A DNA stretch of 58,909 bases from Nitrospiraceae bacterium (GCA_003599795.1 QZJQ01000007.1:1-58909), one strand, 5' to 3'; positions 28,182 to 37,735 are shown, numbered from the stretch's first letter. Numbers and translations: made by a program. The notes: a model not told the origin generated them from the sequence alone.

Positions 28182-29350
28182 TAATTCTTTGTGCCATATA
28201 CCGCCCTCAATGCTTTTTTCCTCATTACCAGTTCTTTTGTCCTGTCAAAAACTCTTCTGCTGTCTTCTCCTTTTGAAAGATTAAGCAGAATGCCGACTGC
28301 CGCCATATTCACGAGCAGAGACGACCCCCCGTAACTTATAAACGGAAGCGGAAGCCCCTTTGTCGGAATCATCCCTGTTACAACAGAGAAATTTATCAGC
28401 GCCTGAAGCGCAATCATTATTGAAAGGCCGAAGGACAGATAATACACAAAGCTGTCTCTGGCCCTGTTAGTAACGGCAATTCCCCTCACAAACAACATCA
28501 CAAACAGCAAAACAATCACTCCCGCGCCTATCAGCCCGAGTTCTTCGCCTACGAGCGAAAAAATAAAATCCGTATGGGTTTCAGGCAGGAACAACAGCTT
28601 CTGCTTGCTCTCGCCAAGGCCCACTCCATTAATGCCTCCGCTGCCAAGGGCAATAAAGGATTGTATAAGCTGAAAGCCGCTTCCCTGAGGGTCATCCCAC
28701 GGATTAAGAAAAGACGTGACACGTTTCCACCTGTAAGGCTCTCTTATAAGTTTCACCACTACCGGGAGCGCAAATATTGCAATGGATAATAAATACCGCA
28801 ATTTCATGCCTGAAAAAAACAACATGGCAAGCGTAATTATGCCGAGGCTTATGGCAGCTCCAAAGTCAGGCTGTTTAAGGAATATAACCTGAAACACCGC
28901 CATAATTGCGACAGGCTTTATAAAAGAGGCAAAGCTGTCTGTCCTGTAATTATACGATGACATATATTTAGCAAGGAATATAACCATTGAAAGCTTTACC
29001 AGCTCCGAGGGCTGAAAGGTTGAGGGCCAAAGCTTCAGCCATCTTTTTGCTCCTCCTGCCGATATTCCCATTCCCGGAACAAAGACAAGGACAAGAAGCA
29101 GAAAGGAAAACACAAGCAAAGGCAGGGCTGCCTTCTTTAGCATCTCAGGCCTCAATCTGTAAGCGGCAAACATCACAGCAAATCCGAGCAGCATTGTAAA
29201 CAGATGCCTCTTAAAATAAAAAAACTGCGTCACATCTTTTTTTAACATCGCAGGGGATACAACTGCCGTTGAACTGTATATCATGAGCGCACCCAGTCCC
29301 AGCAAAAAAAACGTGATTAACAAAAGCCACCTGTCATACGTTTTATTCAT
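28181..29350 (-). CDS. ftsW: Lipid II glycosyltransferase FtsW
   Basis: A 389-residue SEDS protein with about ten membrane helices. Signature segments: RWLKLWPSTFQPSELVKL, PDFGAAISLG, NPWDDPQGSGFQLIQS, LVGEELGLIGAG and PTKGLPLPFISYGGSSL. It polymerises glycan strands at the septum with FtsI. Starts 2 bp from the murD stop. The dcw position favours FtsW over RodA. Confidence 0.95.
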   Translation of the reverse strand: MNKTYDRWLLLITFFLLGLGALMIYSSTAVVSPAMLKKDVTQFFYFKRHLFTMLLGFAVMFAAYRLRPEMLKKAALPLLVFSFLLLVLVFVPGMGISAGGAKRWLKLWPSTFQPSELVKLSMVIFLAKYMSSYNYRTDSFASFIKPVAIMAVFQVIFLKQPDFGAAISLGIITLAMLFFSGMKLRYLLSIAIFALPVVVKLIREPYRWKRVTSFLNPWDDPQGSGFQLIQSFIALGSGGINGVGLGESKQKLLFLPETHTDFIFSLVGEELGLIGAGVIVLLFVMLFVRGIAVTNRARDSFVYYLSFGLSIMIALQALINFSVVTGMIPTKGLPLPFISYGGSSLLVNMAAVGILLNLSKGEDSRRVFDRTKELVMRKKALRAVYGTKN

Positions 29351-29351
29351 C

Positions 29352-30812
29352 TCAGTACAAATCCCTCACAATCTTTTTAAACTGCTCTCCCCTGTCTTTG
29401 TAATCCTTGAACATATCAAAACTCGCGCACGCGGGAGAGAGAAGCACAACATCGCCTTTTGACGCCGCTTTTCCGGAAATCATTACTGCTTCTCTCAGGC
29501 TGTCCGCAAAAACAGTCTCTGTCAGCCCGCCGAGAACTTCCTTTATCTTTTCTCTTGCCTCTCCGATGAGAACAAGTTTTTTTACCCTGCTTTTTACGAG
29601 AGGGCTCAGGAGAGAAAAATCTCCGTCCTTGTCCCTTCCGCCGGCAATTAAAATGACCGGTACTGAGAAACTCTCAAGCGACTTCACAACCGCATCCACA
29701 TTCGTGCCTTTTGAGTCATTGATGTAATCAACTCCCTCAAATTCCCTGACAAGTTCAAGGCGGTGTTCCAGCCCTTCAAACTCTTTTAAGACTTTCACTA
29801 CTGCCTCTGACGGACATCCTGCAAGGAGAGCCATGGCCGAAGCAGCCATGGCATTCTCCAGGTTGTGAACCCCTTTAATTTTTATTTCATCAGCGCGCAG
29901 AAGTTGAGAGTTAAGGGTTAAAAGCGAAGAATTGAAGTTAGAATAAATAACTCCGTCCTTGGAATAAATTCCGTTTACTTCTTTTTTACGGCTGAAGAAA
30001 TATACGTCAGGTAATCTTGAATCTTGAATCTTGAATCTTGAATCGTATAATCTCATTGTTTCCCTGTCATCCGCATTAAGGACAAGGTAATCTCCTTCCC
30101 CATGATTTGCGAATATCCGCGCCTTAGCATCCTTGTAATTCTCCATTGAATGATATCTGTCCATATGGTCAGGCGTGATATTGAGTATAGCTGCGCCTGC
30201 AGGCCTGAATGTCTCTATTGCCTCAAGCTGAAAACTTGACACCTCAGCGACGATGAAATCAACTTTTAATTTTTCACTTTTAACTTTCAACTTGTTAAGT
30301 TCCTCTGTGAGCGCATTCCCTATATTCCCTCCCATGACTGTCCTGAAACCGCCTTTATTCAGCATCTCATTTAACAGCGTTGTAGTGGTTGATTTTCCGT
30401 TTGTGCCTGTTATTGCCAGAAAGGGAATTGGGGATTGGGGATTAGGGATTGGAGTTGTTTCTTTTGCCAACCCCTGACCCCTAACCCCTAATCCCTGAGT
30501 TGCCTGATACGCAAGTTCAAGTTCACCGATAATTCTTATCCCCATCTCCCTTGCCTTCTTTAACGGAGCAATGTCCGACGGCACGCCCGGACTCAGCACT
30601 ATCATATCCACACCCTGCAGGATGCCGTCAGGATGCCCGCCGAGACTAAGCCTTATTGTAGGCAAAAGCCTCTCAACATATTTCATTAGCGCTTCTTTCG
30701 GCTTGCTGTCAGTAACCGTTACCTTTGCTCCAAAATGCGCAAGCAGATTTGAAGCGCCGGCTCCGCTCTCCGCAAGGCCGAAAACAAGTATATTCTTATT
30801 CTTTAGTTCCAT
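29352..30812 (-). CDS. murD: UDP-N-acetylmuramoylalanine--D-glutamate ligase with four repeat-encoded inserts
   Basis: A 486-residue Mur ligase adding D-Glu. Motifs: VFGLAESGAGASNLL, TGTNGKSTTTTLLNEML (ATP loop), EVSSFQLE, ITPDHMDRY, NDSKGTNVDAV and LSPACASFDMF. Compared with the usual 440-450 residues it carries extra low-complexity stretches, each coinciding with a tandem array: LGVRGQGLAKETTPIPNPQ before the ATP loop, KLKVKSEKLKVD, YDSRFKIQDSRLP and NFNSSLLTLNSQLL. All catalytic motifs remain, so it is probably functional. I chose the ATG at 30812 (MELKNKN), overlapping the dacA end by 17 bp; an upstream in-frame start would only add dacA-overlapping residues. Confidence 0.95.
   Translation of the reverse strand: MELKNKNILVFGLAESGAGASNLLAHFGAKVTVTDSKPKEALMKYVERLLPTIRLSLGGHPDGILQGVDMIVLSPGVPSDIAPLKKAREMGIRIIGELELAYQATQGLGVRGQGLAKETTPIPNPQSPIPFLAITGTNGKSTTTTLLNEMLNKGGFRTVMGGNIGNALTEELNKLKVKSEKLKVDFIVAEVSSFQLEAIETFRPAGAAILNITPDHMDRYHSMENYKDAKARIFANHGEGDYLVLNADDRETMRLYDSRFKIQDSRLPDVYFFSRKKEVNGIYSKDGVIYSNFNSSLLTLNSQLLRADEIKIKGVHNLENAMAASAMALLAGCPSEAVVKVLKEFEGLEHRLELVREFEGVDYINDSKGTNVDAVVKSLESFSVPVILIAGGRDKDGDFSLLSPLVKSRVKKLVLIGEAREKIKEVLGGLTETVFADSLREAVMISGKAASKGDVVLLSPACASFDMFKDYKDRGEQFKKIVRDLY
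29898..29942. repeat. Array D in murD (AGTTGAG/GGTTAAA units)
   Basis: AAGTTGAG, AGTTAAG, GGTTAAA, then AATTGAAG. Encodes NFNSSLLTLNSQLL in MurD. Confidence 0.75.
30013..30045. repeat. Array C in murD: AATCTTG x4
   Basis: Four perfect copies of AATCTTG plus a partial fifth. Read in the murD frame this 7-bp unit gives a heptapeptide-like pattern (DSRFKIQDSR). Confidence 0.95.
30261..30299. repeat. Array B in murD (AACTTTT/TCACTTTT units)
   Basis: AACTTTTAAT, TTTTCACTTTT, AACTTTC, AACTTG. Encodes KLKVKSEKLKVD. Confidence 0.8.
30424..30500. repeat. Array A in murD: self-inverting GGGGATT / AATCCCC array
   Basis: On the plus strand GGGGATT units (30430-30453) are followed by CCCCTGA, CCCCTAA, CCCCTAAT, CCCTGAG (30472-30500). 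On the minus (coding) strand the latter give four G-runs with 3-4-nt loops, a G-quadruplex pattern. Encodes the glycine- and proline-rich segment before the ATP loop. Confidence 0.85.
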
Positions 30813-31929
30813 ACGCCACGTTTCTAATAATCCCTTTATTTTTTGTTTTTTTACCTTCCTCCGCAGGAACAGCATCTTCTTCTTTATCAGGCCTTGCCCT
30901 GTTAGTCTTCTTCTTTGATAAAACCCTGTCTGATTTTGTTTTATTATTTTTTGAATATGCCTTTAACTTTAAATTTTTATTTTTTGACTTTGTCGCCTCG
31001 GCAGTTCGCCCGCGGCGAGAACTTTTCTGATAATCCGCTTTTGTGAAATAAACAACAGGCTGTTCATTGCTTGCAATAACAGCAAAGCCTTTTGTTTCTA
31101 ACCGCTCCGCCTCATTCCACAAAGTCTCTCTGCTCTGCGCTCCCAGAATAGCAACTATCACCATTCCGCCTTCTTTTTCGCCGGCATACACAAAACAATG
31201 CCTCGCCGCTTTCGTATATCCCGTCTTTCCACCGACTGCGCCATTGTCAGACCACAGAAGCCTGTTAGTGTTCTCAAGGGCTATGGTCCTGCCCTGTTCC
31301 GTAGATATCTCAGCCTCTTTTTTGCCTAAAATCTCTCGTATCACAGGATATTTAAGCGCATGCCTCATTATCTTAGAGAGGTCATAAGCTGTTGTATGCT
31401 GGCCTTTCCCCGGAAGTCCTGTAGTATTTATAAACCTTGTATTATATGCCCCTATTGCAACAGCCTTTTTATTCATTAGCTGCACAAATTTCTTCTCCGA
31501 GCCCGCAACAACCTCTGCAAGGGCAAAAGCAGCGTCATTTGCCGACCTTATAAGAGCTGCATAAAGCAGGGTTTCCACAGTCAGGGTTTCTCCTGCCTTC
31601 AGCTTTGTCTCTTTAAGCGAGGGGACCTTTGCCGCCGCCTCGCTGATTGTCACTGTATCGCTCATGTCAGCCCTGTCAAGGACGACCATGGCTGTCACAA
31701 GTTTAGTTGTGCTTGCAGGAGGCAGTCTTAGGTTTGGATTTTTCGCAAACAACACCCTGCCTGTTGAAGCCTCCATGACAACCGCAGCCTTTGAGGAAAT
31801 TTCATCAGCAGATGCCGCAACGGCCAAAAATGCAAAATTTAAAATTAAAAATGCAAAAATAAAGAAGATTTTAAAATTTTGAATTGTAATTTTGAATTTT
31901 GATTTTTGAATTTTGAATTCCATTTTCAC
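30796..31929 (-). CDS. dacA: D-alanyl-D-alanine carboxypeptidase (PBP5/6 family) within the dcw cluster
   Basis: A 377-residue exported penicillin-binding protein. Serine motifs in order: ASTTKL (SxxK, about residue 68), SAND (SxN) and GGKTGYT (KTG). It trims the terminal D-Ala of peptidoglycan pentapeptides. The signal peptide ([20 protein letters not shown]) is encoded by a self-inverting AT-rich array. The C-terminal tail after about residue 300 is lysine-rich ([16 protein letters not shown]) and replaces the usual PBP5 C-terminal domain and amphipathic anchor. The GTG start overlaps the mraY stop by 4 bp. The position between mraY and murD is unusual. Confidence 0.93.
   Translation of the reverse strand: MKMEFKIQKSKFKITIQNFKIFFIFAFLILNFAFLAVAASADEISSKAAVVMEASTGRVLFAKNPNLRLPPASTTKLVTAMVVLDRADMSDTVTISEAAAKVPSLKETKLKAGETLTVETLLYAALIRSANDAAFALAEVVAGSEKKFVQLMNKKAVAIGAYNTRFINTTGLPGKGQHTTAYDLSKIMRHALKYPVIREILGKKEAEISTEQGRTIALENTNRLLWSDNGAVGGKTGYTKAARHCFVYAGEKEGGMVIVAILGAQSRETLWNEAERLETKGFAVIASNEQPVVYFTKADYQKSSRRGRTAEATKSKNKNLKLKAYSKNNKTKSDRVLSKKKTNRARPDKEEDAVPAEEGKKTKNKGIIRNVAYGTKE
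31003..31023. repeat. Palindrome in the dacA tail codons
   Basis: AGTTCGCC-CGC-GGCGAGAACT, near-perfect (two extra bases in the right arm). Encodes SSRRGRT in the lysine-rich tail, in a different register from the uvrA and ftsA copies. Confidence 0.75.
31826..31920. repeat. Self-inverting TTTTGAAT array encoding the DacA signal peptide
   Basis: ATGCAAAATTT, AAAATTAAAA, ATGCAAAAAT on the left; TTTTGAATTG, TTTTGAATTTTG, TTTTTGAATTTTGAATT on the right, with the turn near 31870. The whole stretch is open in the dacA frame. Confidence 0.85.
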
Positions 31930-33008
31930 CTCAGCTTTAACGTTGCAAGGCTCAAAAGAGCCAGCATTATTCCGACTATCCAGAATCTGACTATCACTTT
32001 CGGCTCAGGCCATCCCTTGAGTTCAAAGTGATGATGTATCGGAGCCATTCTGAACACTCTCTTTCCCGTGAGTTTGAAAGACGCAACCTGAAACACAACC
32101 GAGAGCGTCTCTATGACAAAAATTCCTCCCACAACCGCAAGCACTATCTCCTGTTTTGTTATTACGGCAAGCGTTCCGAGCGCTCCGCCAAGAGAGAGAG
32201 AGCCGACGTCTCCCATAAACACGTCCGCCGGATATGAGTTATACCAGAGGAAACCGAGAGAGGCCCCGAGAATGGCACCGCAAAAAACAGTCAGCTCCCC
32301 GGTGCCGGGAATATAAAGAACCTGAAGGTATTGTGAAAACTTCAAGTTGCCCGATATATAAACAAGGATTCCTGTAGCAAGAACTGAAATCCCCACAAGG
32401 CCCACGGCAAGGCCGTCTATGCCGTCCGTGAGATTGACTGCATTTGAGGACCCTACGATAACAATAATTGAGAAAGGCACATAAAACCATCCGAGGTCAA
32501 AAAGCCATTTTTTGAAAAATGGGATGCTCAGGACATCGTTATAAGGGTCTTTAGGGTTCATGTAAAGGAACATGCTTATCGCTAATGCAAGAAGCACCTG
32601 CGCTCCGAATTTGTAATAGCCGCGCAGCCCCTTGGGATTTCTCTTTACAACCTTCAGATAATCATCAATAAATCCTATTGCTCCAAAACCTACGAGAGAA
32701 AAAATCATTGTCAATATATATTTATTGGCAAGGTCGCCCCACAGAAGAACAGTTGTAAGTATGGATATTATTATTAAGACTCCGCCCATAGTGGGTGTTC
32801 CTGCCTTGCCCAGATGCGTCTGCGGCCCGTCATCCCTGACCTGCTGAGTTACGCTGAACTTCCTGAGCCTTTTTATAACCTCAGGCCCGATTATGAATGC
32901 AATAAGCATCGCTGTAAGAACCGCAAGCGCACTCCTGAACGTTATATATCTAAAAACATTGAATGGGAAAAACCATTCATGCAAGCTATATAGCAGGCTA
33001 TAAAGCAT
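31926..33008 (-). CDS. mraY: Phospho-N-acetylmuramoyl-pentapeptide transferase
   Basis: A 360-residue polytopic enzyme that transfers phospho-MurNAc-pentapeptide to undecaprenyl phosphate, giving lipid I. Motifs: [19 protein letters not shown] (catalytic Asp pair), [26 protein letters not shown] and [13 protein letters not shown]. About ten membrane helices and standard length. Overlaps murF by 11 bp. Confidence 0.98.
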   Translation of the reverse strand: MLYSLLYSLHEWFFPFNVFRYITFRSALAVLTAMLIAFIIGPEVIKRLRKFSVTQQVRDDGPQTHLGKAGTPTMGGVLIIISILTTVLLWGDLANKYILTMIFSLVGFGAIGFIDDYLKVVKRNPKGLRGYYKFGAQVLLALAISMFLYMNPKDPYNDVLSIPFFKKWLFDLGWFYVPFSIIVIVGSSNAVNLTDGIDGLAVGLVGISVLATGILVYISGNLKFSQYLQVLYIPGTGELTVFCGAILGASLGFLWYNSYPADVFMGDVGSLSLGGALGTLAVITKQEIVLAVVGGIFVIETLSVVFQVASFKLTGKRVFRMAPIHHHFELKGWPEPKVIVRFWIVGIMLALLSLATLKLR

Positions 33009-34368
33009 TTCCTGTCCCTCCGTTTATCTCCAGGACTTTTTCCATTCTCATTCCCCTTGAACCCTTTACTACAATCGTATCGCCTTCCCTGCACAGCCCC
33101 GCCAGTATCTTTCCCGCTTCTTCCGCATCAGAAACGCTGAACGACAGCCTTCCTGTTTTAACAAACTCTGAATGCGCTATTGCCATCAAGGGTCCGACGC
33201 CGATAAATACGTCTACCGGAAGCACTGACATCCATTCTCCAACTTTTCTGTGCGCCTCTTCAGAATATGCCCCAAGCTCAAGCATGTCTCCGAGAACAGC
33301 TATAGCCCTTTCTTTCTTAAGCCTGACAAGTTCTTTTATTGCCTCTTCCATTGACGAGGGGTTTGCGTTATAGACATCGCTTATAACCGTTGCTCCTAAC
33401 AATTTCTTAATCTCAAGCCTCATGGGCACGCCTTTAAAAGATTCAATGCCTGCTTTTATATCAAGAAGACCCATATTAAAAACCTGTCCCACTGCTGCTG
33501 CGGCAAGCGCATTATAAATGTTAAAAGCTCCGGGGATATTAAGATTTATCTCTATGCAGTTCCCGTCACCGAAGCAGAGTAAGAAATCAGAGCCTCTATC
33601 AGTCAACCTGATATCCTTTGCGAAAACATCAGCTTTATTTTTTATGCCGAATGTAATAATTTCTCCCTGATACCCTGAAACTCCCTGCATAAGAAAAGTG
33701 TCGTCAGCGTTTACCGCAACTTTCTTCACGGCGTCAAGAAGCTCAAGTTTTGCGGCTCTGACTGCCTCAAGGCTTCCGAAACCTTCAAGATGTCCAGGCC
33801 CTATATTTGTCACAACTCCGCAATCAGGCGCTGCAATACCGCAAAGTTCTCTTATGTCTCCGGGAAAGCTTGCGCCCATTTCAAGAACGATTACCTCATC
33901 ACCGGTTCTGAGTTTTATAAGGCTCAAAGGAAGGCCTATCTGATTATTGAGATTGCCTGTATTTTTGTGAACCCTGTATTTTGCGCTCAGGATTGAAGCT
34001 ATCAGTTCCTTTGTCGTCGTCTTTCCGTTGGTCCCTGTTATGCCTATGACAGGAATATTGCTTCTCATGCGGACATAACGCGCGATATCCTGTAAGGCGC
34101 TGAGGGTGTTTTTCACATATATTATTGCCTTGCCTTTCAGGTGCTCTGCAGGAGGGAAATTCACCAGCGCTCCACTTCCTTTTTCAAGCGCCTTATAAAT
34201 AAAATCGTGCCCGTCAAATCTTGCGCCGCGCAATGCTACGAATATCTCTCCCTCTCCAATTGTCCGCGAATCTATGGATACGCCTGTAAACGGATGGGAG
34301 TTGCCGTTTTTATAGACAATACGACCGCCTGTTGCATTGATAATTTCTTCTATCGTCAAATTCGCCAT
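32998..34368 (-). CDS. murF: UDP-MurNAc-tripeptide--D-Ala-D-Ala ligase
   Basis: A 456-residue Mur ligase that adds the D-Ala-D-Ala made by Ddl. Motifs: [55 protein letters not shown], and [14 protein letters not shown]. The ATG at 34368 ([10 protein letters not shown]) has an AGAGAGG ribosome binding site. An upstream ATG would add 13 residues (MNHESCIRFF...) made only of array sequence, so I rejected it. Confidence 0.97.
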   Translation of the reverse strand: MANLTIEEIINATGGRIVYKNGNSHPFTGVSIDSRTIGEGEIFVALRGARFDGHDFIYKALEKGSGALVNFPPAEHLKGKAIIYVKNTLSALQDIARYVRMRSNIPVIGITGTNGKTTTKELIASILSAKYRVHKNTGNLNNQIGLPLSLIKLRTGDEVIVLEMGASFPGDIRELCGIAAPDCGVVTNIGPGHLEGFGSLEAVRAAKLELLDAVKKVAVNADDTFLMQGVSGYQGEIITFGIKNKADVFAKDIRLTDRGSDFLLCFGDGNCIEINLNIPGAFNIYNALAAAAVGQVFNMGLLDIKAGIESFKGVPMRLEIKKLLGATVISDVYNANPSSMEEAIKELVRLKKERAIAVLGDMLELGAYSEEAHRKVGEWMSVLPVDVFIGVGPLMAIAHSEFVKTGRLSFSVSDAEEAGKILAGLCREGDTIVVKGSRGMRMEKVLEINGGTGNAL

Positions 34369-34389
34369 AACCTCTCTAAAAAATCTGAT

Positions 34390-34449
34390 GCATGATTCAT
34401 GATTCATGATTCATGTTTTTTATCCTGCATCCTGTATCTTGTATCCTCT
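34390..34449. repeat. Two 7-bp arrays at the murE end
   Basis: GCATGAT, TCATGAT, TCATGAT, TCATG (34390-34415), then ATCCTGC, ATCCTGT, ATCTTGT, ATCCTCT (34422-34449). The arrays encode the last residues of MurE (DTRYRMQDKKHES) and its stop. Confidence 0.92.
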
Positions 34450-35936
34450 TTAAGTTTCTCCTTTATAGCTTTCTCTGCTGTCCCCCTGTCGCTGAATTTA
34501 TGCCTTGCGCCCTTTATCTCCTGATAATCCTCGTGCCCCTTGCCTGCAATAAGCAGTATGTCGCCCTTTTCTGCGGTCTCCACTGCCTTCTGAATAGCCT
34601 TCTCCCTGTCAGGTTCAATTGTATAATTCATCCTCACTGCGCCCTTCTCTATCTCTTTTATTATCTCCATCGGTTCTTCGCTGCGGGGGTTATCAGAGGT
34701 TATCACTATATAATCGCTCAGTTTTGTTGCTATCGCTGCCATTTGCGGCCTCTTTCCCCTGTCCCTGTTGCCGCCGCAGCCAAAAACAGTAATGATTTTC
34801 CCCTGACCCTCTATAAGTTCTCTGGCAGCGCATATCAGCCTTTCAAGCGCATCTTCTGTGTGAGCATAGTCAACTATACAGAGAAAATTCTGCCCGAGGT
34901 CAACCTTTTCAAATCTTCCCTTTACAGAAACCATCTTCTTTATTCCGCTTATTACCGCTTCCCACGGCACATTCAGGCTAACAGCAGCGCCGACAGCAGA
35001 GAGTATGTTATAAACATTGTGCGTGCCTACAAGCGGAGACTGAATATTGTAGGTCCTGCCGTTGAAATTAATATCAAACACAAGCCCGTCAAATGAGTTT
35101 TTAATATTCGCCGCAGCAATATCCGCTCCTGCTTCAATGCCGTATGTAATCAAATTTCCAACTTTTGAATTCCTCAATTCAGATATCAATTCTCTTCCGT
35201 AAATATCGTCAAAATTTATTACAGACGTCCCGTCTTTCAAAAGAAGCTCTTTAAACAGCCTTTCCTTTGCCCTGAAATAGTCTTCCATTGTTATATGAAA
35301 ATCCAGATGGTCTCTTGTAAGATTTGTGAAAACTGCAATGCTGAACCCCGTATAGTCCACCCGCTTCTGCGCAAGAGCATGGGATGACACTTCTGTCACA
35401 ACATGAGTGCACCCTGCTGAAACCATTTCGTTCAATACAGCCTGAAACTCAAGCGCCTCAGGCGTGGTATGAGGGGCGTCATAATGCCTGTCCTTCACAA
35501 GATAATTGATGGTGCCTATAAGCCCCACATTTTCCCCCCATGCCTCAAGGACTGACTTTATAAGATATGTTGCCGTTGTCTTTCCGTTGGTTCCGGTTAT
35601 ACCTATAACAGTCAACTTGTCAGACGGCCTTTCGTAAAAATTATTGGATAGGCACGCAAGAGCCTTCCTGCTGTCAGCGACTTTGATGAATACGGGAATC
35701 GGTGAATCGGTTGCTGTTTTTTCCTCTTCATAAACCACCGCGACTGCGCCTTTCTTAACTGCCTCGCTGATAAAATCATGGCCGTCAACACGCTCGCCTT
35801 TTGCGGCAACAAAGACATAGCCTTGCCTGACCTTCCTCGAGTCATAGGCGATCCCCGCCACCTCAACATCATCCGCCGCTGGCGGACTGGTCATCTCTTT
35901 TATCTCCATATCCTTTATAAGCATCTTTAAGTTCAT
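34404..35936 (-). CDS. murE: UDP-MurNAc-L-Ala-D-Glu:meso-diaminopimelate ligase
   Basis: A 510-residue Mur ligase. The DNPRSEEP motif marks meso-diaminopimelate rather than lysine specificity. Others: [36 protein letters not shown] and AGKGHEDYQEI. Two repeat intrusions are visible: a GC palindrome near residue 17 (SPPAADD) and a C-terminal tail from a 7-bp array. Core motifs are intact. Confidence 0.97.
   Translation of the reverse strand: MNLKMLIKDMEIKEMTSPPAADDVEVAGIAYDSRKVRQGYVFVAAKGERVDGHDFISEAVKKGAVAVVYEEEKTATDSPIPVFIKVADSRKALACLSNNFYERPSDKLTVIGITGTNGKTTATYLIKSVLEAWGENVGLIGTINYLVKDRHYDAPHTTPEALEFQAVLNEMVSAGCTHVVTEVSSHALAQKRVDYTGFSIAVFTNLTRDHLDFHITMEDYFRAKERLFKELLLKDGTSVINFDDIYGRELISELRNSKVGNLITYGIEAGADIAAANIKNSFDGLVFDINFNGRTYNIQSPLVGTHNVYNILSAVGAAVSLNVPWEAVISGIKKMVSVKGRFEKVDLGQNFLCIVDYAHTEDALERLICAARELIEGQGKIITVFGCGGNRDRGKRPQMAAIATKLSDYIVITSDNPRSEEPMEIIKEIEKGAVRMNYTIEPDREKAIQKAVETAEKGDILLIAGKGHEDYQEIKGARHKFSDRGTAEKAIKEKLKEDTRYRMQDKKHES
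35872..35886. repeat. Palindrome in the murE N-terminal codons
   Basis: TCCGCC-GCT-GGCGGA. In the murE frame it gives part of SPPAADD, a different register from the uvrA and ftsA copies. Confidence 0.85.
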
Positions 35937-35948
35937 CTATTTTAAAAA

Positions 35949-36005
35949 AGTATCAAAGGGTCAAAGGGTCAGAGAGTCAAAGTCTCTGATACTCTGACAC
36001 TCAGT
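35949..36005. repeat. Self-inverting GTCAAAGG array between ftsI and murE
   Basis: GTATCAAAG, GGTCAAAG, GGTCAGAG, AGTCAAAG followed by TCTCTGATAC, TCTGACAC in the opposite sense. Same unit family as the arrays at 28079 and 50899. Fills the 76-bp gap. Confidence 0.9.
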
Positions 36006-36012
36006 TTCAACC

Positions 36013-37713
36013 TTATCTCCTCTCAACAACCAAAATATTCTTTTCTCCGACATCTTCTCTCGGCACATTCAGGTACGAGAGCGATTGTTTTGCAATCTCC
36101 TTGAACACAGGAGCCGCTATGACCCCTCCGTAAATCTGCCCCTTCGGCTCATAAATAACTACTATCATCGCTATCATCGGATTATCCGCGGGAACGAATC
36201 CCACGAATGAACCAACATATTTTTCCTTTGAATATCTCTTGGTCCTCGGGTCTATAATCTGCGCTGTCCCTGTTTTGCCCGCAACGCTATTGCCGTCAAC
36301 AGAAGCGCTTTTGCCTGTGCCGCCTTCCTCTGCAACTGTCTTCAATATATCCTTGAATATTTCTGCTGTTTTTTTTGAGATAGCCCTCTTGTTTCCCTTG
36401 GAGTTGAATGAATACACAGGGACATCATCCGGAGACCGTATCTCTGACACCACATGGGGCGTAACAAGAACGCCTCCATTCGCTATCGCCGAATAAGCCC
36501 TCAGAATCTGAAGAGGCGTAACTGCAACTTCCTGCCCTATGGATATTGCTCCTATGGAACCGGCTGACCACTTTTGAGGCAGCCGTATCCAGCCTGATAC
36601 CTCGCCGGGCAGGTCTATGCCTGTCTTTTCTCCGAAACCAAAAAGCTTTGCATACTTATATACCTTTTCCTTCCCAAGCTGCATGCCTATCATGGTGCTG
36701 CCGACATTTGAAGACTTCTGTATAACCTCTTTGAATGTGAGTACGCCGTGTTTATGCGCGTCATGAATAACAGCACCACCCACTGAGACGGCTCCCTTGC
36801 TGCAGTCAAATTTTGTGTCCAGCTTTACAATCCCCTCCTCAATAGCAGCGGAGCCGACAATTATCTTGAATGTTGAGCCCGGCTCATAACAATCTGTTAT
36901 GGCCCTGTTTCTTTTTTCAAAGTCCTTTGCATATGCCGCGGAATTTGGATCATAGGCAGGCCTGTTTGCAAACGCTAGTATCTCGCCCGTGAAGGGGTCC
37001 ATCATTATTACTGTTGCCGCAGATGCCCGCCATTGCGTCATTGCATTGTCAATCTCTTTTTCAGCTATATACTGAAGCCCCTCGTCTATTGTCAAAAATA
37101 CATTATTGCCTTTGGACTCTATATCCACGCCTGTAGAAAGCGTTCTGCCTCTTGCATCCCTCGTAACAAGGATTTTCCCTCCGGGTGTTTTTAAAAATTT
37201 ATTGTATTTCAATTCAACGCCTTCAAGAGCCTGATTATCAATGCCCACGGCTCCGATAACATGAGAAGCGAGCTTGCCCTTCGGATAAAATCTCTTTGCG
37301 TCAGGCACAAACCCAAGCCCCTTTATGTCCATCTTTTTTATCTTCTCCGATGTTTCGTGATTAAGCTTTCTTTCCACCCATACAAATCGGCCTTTGGAGG
37401 AAAACTTTGCAAGCATTGCCTCAGGCTTTTTCCCTATAACTTCCGAGACATCGTATGCCGCGGTCTTAGGAGAAACCATTGCCGCAGGATCGCAAAACAA
37501 AGATTCCACTTCAATATTCACTCCGAGTTCCCTTCCCCTTCTGTCAAATATAAATCCGCGCCTCACCTGTATGTCCTCTTGTTTGAGCTGCTGTATCTTT
37601 GCCCTCTCGGAAAACCTGCCGTGGTTAAGCACCATCAGATCCACAAGACGCAAAAATACCGCAACAAAACCAAAGATTATTGCGGTATTAAGAATTATCG
37701 CTCTCTTTCTCAT
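36013..37713 (-). CDS. ftsI: Septal peptidoglycan transpeptidase FtsI (PBP3)
   Basis: A 566-residue class B penicillin-binding protein. N-terminal helix (ILNTAIIFGFVAVFLRL), pedestal domain, then transpeptidase domain with SxxK in EPGSTFKI, SxN in KSSNVGS, and KTG in AGKTGTAQ. No PASTA repeats follow. It cross-links septal peptidoglycan with FtsW. Next upstream gene is ftsL, 22 bp away. Confidence 0.96.
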   Translation of the reverse strand: MRKRAIILNTAIIFGFVAVFLRLVDLMVLNHGRFSERAKIQQLKQEDIQVRRGFIFDRRGRELGVNIEVESLFCDPAAMVSPKTAAYDVSEVIGKKPEAMLAKFSSKGRFVWVERKLNHETSEKIKKMDIKGLGFVPDAKRFYPKGKLASHVIGAVGIDNQALEGVELKYNKFLKTPGGKILVTRDARGRTLSTGVDIESKGNNVFLTIDEGLQYIAEKEIDNAMTQWRASAATVIMMDPFTGEILAFANRPAYDPNSAAYAKDFEKRNRAITDCYEPGSTFKIIVGSAAIEEGIVKLDTKFDCSKGAVSVGGAVIHDAHKHGVLTFKEVIQKSSNVGSTMIGMQLGKEKVYKYAKLFGFGEKTGIDLPGEVSGWIRLPQKWSAGSIGAISIGQEVAVTPLQILRAYSAIANGGVLVTPHVVSEIRSPDDVPVYSFNSKGNKRAISKKTAEIFKDILKTVAEEGGTGKSASVDGNSVAGKTGTAQIIDPRTKRYSKEKYVGSFVGFVPADNPMIAMIVVIYEPKGQIYGGVIAAPVFKEIAKQSLSYLNVPREDVGEKNILVVERR

Positions 37714-37735
37714 TCATCCTTTCTTGTTTTACAGG

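Noticed and set aside
28003-28197. 64-residue open frame on the minus strand between ftsW and murG
   Set aside because: It consists almost wholly of the three tandem arrays and overlaps both neighbours; no ribosome binding site or family pattern.
30424-30500. Telomere-like repeat
   Set aside because: TTAGGG-like units are degenerate, short and internal to murD; better explained as one of the short-period arrays.
30813-30875. Longer MurD start
   Set aside because: Extra residues come from the dacA 3' end in another frame; family N-terminus begins at MELKNKN.
35452-35470. GCGCCTCAGGCGT palindrome in murE
   Set aside because: It encodes the conserved HTTPEALEFQ motif found in MurE generally, so it is a chance palindrome and not an insert.
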